A DNA stretch of 8,421 nt, taken from positions 1 to 8,421 of the forward strand of contig JAFUUT010000043.1 in NCBI GenBank assembly GCA_017477685.1, in the 5' to 3' direction. The position numbers and the translations under genes were made by a program. This DNA comes from a bacterium (GTDB taxonomy: Bacteria; Cyanobacteriota; Vampirovibrionia; Gastranaerophilales; Gastranaerophilaceae). Below the pieces are notes generated by a model that saw only the letters and a list, made by a program, of their open reading frames with translations, ran no database searches and was not told where the DNA came from. Shown here piece after piece: positions 6,454 through 8,421 of this stretch; the stretch's first letter is position 1, and the number at the start of each line of letters is the position of its first letter.

Positions 6454-7860
6454 ATGACAGATACAAAATTAGTTATTACTAATAAGTATAGTAATAATGG
6501 TAACAGTAGCACACCAATAATAATTAATGGTAATTGTAAAATTAGTAATTATAAACCAGGAGAAGCAAAACCTGAGTATTTTATTTTTGCAGATATTAAA
6601 AATGGCAAATGTGATATTCAGCAGAAAAACGGCAATAAAGGTGCTATTGATTTTTCTAATGAAAAATATAAATTAGTGCAAAAAATTGCGGCAGCATCAA
6701 ACGCAGATGGCAAGACAGTCTTATCATTACAAGATTTAAATGATATGGATAAAAAGAAACTTGGGTTGGATGATACTTTTGTTATAAAAAAAGATATCCC
6801 TGCAGGAGTTGCATCTATTTACAAAAAAGCTGGTAATAAATTGACTACGTATTTACGTATTGATTTTGAAACTAAAAATGATACAAATTTAACTACAGAA
6901 AGTACAAATTATGCAACTTTACCGTTCATTCGTCGTGAACTCGGCTATGGTAACGAATACGAAAACAAAATGAAGATCCCTGCAAATACAATGATAGATA
7001 CTCCAACAGGATCATATATAATAGATGGTAAAGGAAAAGCTTTTAAATTTAATGCTAATACAAAAAAATGGGATAGTATTTCATCAATTGAAGGTATGGA
7101 TGTTGTATCTTCAAAAGTAATTGCTTCTATCGCTGATAATGCCGGCAGTAATACAGATATGACTTTGAATAAAGCTGATTTAAAATTTAAAAAAGAAGCT
7201 ACAAAAGACGTGGTTGACAGATTCAATTATTACAATGCAAAACCTGCATATTGGTCTAATTGGTGCAAAGTTGAAGGCAATACATTGGAGTGCGAAATAG
7301 AATCTGTATTTAAAATTGCAAATACTAAAAATACAAAATGCCATATAAAGGTTGCTTTTGATACCGACGTGCATAAATATATGAAAGAAAAAGAGTTCAG
7401 TGGTGGCGGTGCTAACGCAGAGAAAATATATAAACAGATTTCCGGCCCGTCATTAAACAAAAATACATTGAAATTAGTAAATGGCTTATCAGCTTCAGAA
7501 TTACTTGAAGCTATAAGGGTATATAATAACCATAGAGTTGTAACTGATGTAAAAACTTCATCTATGGGAGAAAGATACAGTGGTAACGGAACATTTACTT
7601 CTATCGGAGTTGATGAGACCCCAGTTTACAATGAAAACGGAATGTTCAAGGATTTAAACGATGAATGGGGAATTGGCAAAAAAGATATATTGCCTATAAT
7701 AGATAAATTAATGAAAGAAATACCAGCTTATTTGAAAGATACTTCCACATACAAAGAATTGCAAAAAGTAATAAATTCAGTTGATAGAAAAAAAGACAAT
7801 GACTTTGATGATGCAACCATTCAAAAGATAGATTTATTGTTTGGGAAACTTTTAGGATAG
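6454..7860 (+). CDS. Unrecognised 468-aa protein with internal helix-loop repeats
   Basis: I do not recognise a family. The protein is Lys/Asn/Asp-rich and hydrophilic, with no signal peptide or membrane segment. Three segments follow a similar pattern of helix, Asp/Asn-rich loop and helix: residues 73-99 (KLVQKIAAASNADGKTV, then LSLQDL), 221-247 (KVIASIADNAGSNTDM, then TLNKADL) and 435-461 (ELQKVINSVDRKKDNDF, then DDATIQKI). They recall degenerate EF-hand or dockerin-like loops, but none has the full calcium-ligand spacing. The first two each accompany an IPAG/IPAN stretch (115-118 and 175-178), suggesting a duplicated module. Residues 260-305 are a cysteine-containing beta-like region (C271, C280, C296). 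The start is well supported by AGGAG 6 nt before ATG 6454. It stands alone: 152 bp of AT-rich DNA precedes it, with a -10-like TATAAT at 6314-6319 but no good -35, and 65 bp follow. It is surely a gene; function unknown. Confidence 0.8.
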   Translation: MTDTKLVITNKYSNNGNSSTPIIINGNCKISNYKPGEAKPEYFIFADIKNGKCDIQQKNGNKGAIDFSNEKYKLVQKIAAASNADGKTVLSLQDLNDMDKKKLGLDDTFVIKKDIPAGVASIYKKAGNKLTTYLRIDFETKNDTNLTTESTNYATLPFIRRELGYGNEYENKMKIPANTMIDTPTGSYIIDGKGKAFKFNANTKKWDSISSIEGMDVVSSKVIASIADNAGSNTDMTLNKADLKFKKEATKDVVDRFNYYNAKPAYWSNWCKVEGNTLECEIESVFKIANTKNTKCHIKVAFDTDVHKYMKEKEFSGGGANAEKIYKQISGPSLNKNTLKLVNGLSASELLEAIRVYNNHRVVTDVKTSSMGERYSGNGTFTSIGVDETPVYNENGMFKDLNDEWGIGKKDILPIIDKLMKEIPAYLKDTSTYKELQKVINSVDRKKDNDFDDATIQKIDLLFGKLLG

Positions 7861-7886
7861 TTATAAGTACACGAGTTTTAAATTTG

Positions 7887-7895
7887 TGTTAAAAT
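7887..7895 (+). promoter_or_regulatory. Possible extended -10 promoter for the methyltransferase gene
   Basis: TG-T-TAAAAT at 7887-7895 fits an extended -10, with no good -35 upstream. Transcription would start near 7902, giving a leader of about 24 nt with a weak AAGG (7909-7912) 13 nt before the ATG at 7926. Confidence 0.3.
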
Positions 7896-7925
7896 GCAAA
7901 TGAACAATAAGGTATTTAAAATAAA

Positions 7926-8421
7926 ATGAATATCATTGAGACATTTGATACAACAACACAAAATATATTAAAAGAACTTGAAAAAACGCAGCATGATTTT
8001 TGGAATATTTCTCGCGTGACAGCGGAATTTATGTATAATTTCATTGTCGATGGCGGAATAAAAAGCGTTATAGAAGTCGGGACTTCTAACGGGTATTCCG
8101 GAATTTGGCTTGGCAAAGCATTGAAAAAAACAGGCGGACATTTAACAACGATAGAGTTTTATGATAAAAGAATTGTGCTTGCAAAAGATAACTTTGATAA
8201 ATGCGGTGTGTCAGATGTTATAACAATTAAACAAGGGGATGCTGCGACTGTTTTAGAGTATTTACCTGAGGATTACAAAGTGGATTTTGCTTTTGTTGAT
8301 GCGAATAAAAGGCAATATATTGATTTTTTCCATTTGATAGACCCCCATTTGGTCAAGGGAGGTTATATTGCTTGTGATAATGTGATTTCTCATGCCCCGA
8401 AGGTTCAAACTTTTTTAGAGG
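7926..8421 (+). CDS. Class I SAM-dependent O-methyltransferase, N-terminal part (runs off right edge)
   Basis: I translated 165 codons from ATG 7926 to the edge with no stop. The protein matches the O-methyltransferase family 3 group (catechol/caffeoyl-CoA OMT type, COG4122-like), which moves a methyl group from S-adenosylmethionine to a hydroxyl. Motif I is VIEVGTSNGYSGIWLGKAL (48-66), the SAM-binding loop. TIEFYDKR (75-82) carries the acidic residue (E77) expected to bind the SAM ribose. GDA (104-106) and VDFAFVDANKRQY (119-131) follow, then GGYIACDNV (145-153). D125, D151 and N152 sit where this family holds its divalent metal. Most members are about 200-220 aa, so probably 40-60 residues are missing. 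Its ribosome binding site is weak. The substrate cannot be told from sequence. It lies 65 nt after the 468-aa gene; no functional link is evident. Confidence 0.88.
   Translation, partial: MNIIETFDTTTQNILKELEKTQHDFWNISRVTAEFMYNFIVDGGIKSVIEVGTSNGYSGIWLGKALKKTGGHLTTIEFYDKRIVLAKDNFDKCGVSDVITIKQGDAATVLEYLPEDYKVDFAFVDANKRQYIDFFHLIDPHLVKGGYIACDNVISHAPKVQTFLE

Noticed and set aside
7869..7889. 8-bp stem ACACGAGT/ATTTGTGT after the 468-aa gene as a terminator
   Set aside because: Two of the eight pairs are G-T wobbles, the stem is AT-rich and no T tract follows; it also overlaps the possible promoter of the next gene.
7894..7929. 11-codon mini-ORF ending in TGA that overlaps the methyltransferase ATG
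   Set aside because: The ATGA overlap hints at translational coupling, but its start lies within the predicted -10, so it may not be transcribed, and it has no ribosome binding site.
1..8421. CRISPR array, tRNA, rRNA, insertion sequence or prophage
   Set aside because: Read on both strands, there is no spaced direct-repeat array, tRNA cloverleaf, transposase motif or phage structural gene.

Overview
The window is AT-rich, low-GC bacterial chromosome with densely packed genes. Recognisable housekeeping genes (ribosomal protein L28, GrpE, DnaJ) sit among poorly characterised ones. There is no phage, transposase, CRISPR, tRNA or rRNA signal. The low GC, a zinc-ribbon (four-cysteine) L28 and several lineage-style hypothetical proteins would suit a gut-type low-GC bacterium. 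My best guess is a Gastranaerophilales/Vampirovibrionia (Melainabacteria) relative, with low-GC Firmicutes as the alternative. This rests on general impression only; no marker in the window settles it.

Layout. Bases 1-1789 are the N-terminal 596 codons of a large minus-strand SF1 (DNA2/NAM7-type) helicase that runs off the left edge. Its roughly 90-nt leader (about 1790-1878) contains a structured, repeat-like element of a kind I recognise as dispersed in many bacterial genomes. A divergent intergenic region (1790-2007) also holds a 20-bp palindrome and two outward-facing promoters. Then, all on the plus strand: an orphan 225-aa protein with a C-terminal membrane hairpin (2008-2685), possibly translated from a leaderless mRNA; rpmB as a one-gene unit with its own promoter and a clear intrinsic terminator (2804-3052); an apparent three-gene operon of grpE, dnaJ and an exported beta-propeller protein (3143-6301); a 468-aa unrecognised protein with a strong ribosome binding site (6454-7860); and the 5' part of a class I SAM-dependent O-methyltransferase that runs off the right edge (7926-8421).

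How the genes work together. GrpE is the nucleotide-exchange factor and DnaJ the J-domain co-chaperone of DnaK, so these two act as one machine, although dnaK itself is not between or beside them here. The propeller gene starts one base after the dnaJ stop and is probably co-expressed with it. Its signal peptide places the product outside the cytoplasm, so the link may be one of expression rather than direct function. The helicase, the membrane-hairpin protein, the 468-aa protein and the methyltransferase each appear to be separate transcription units with no obvious shared pathway. I do not see a convincing new multi-gene system. The most interesting items are the repeat element in the helicase leader, the leaderless candidate gene, the internally repetitive 468-aa protein and the dnaK-less chaperone operon with its exported passenger.
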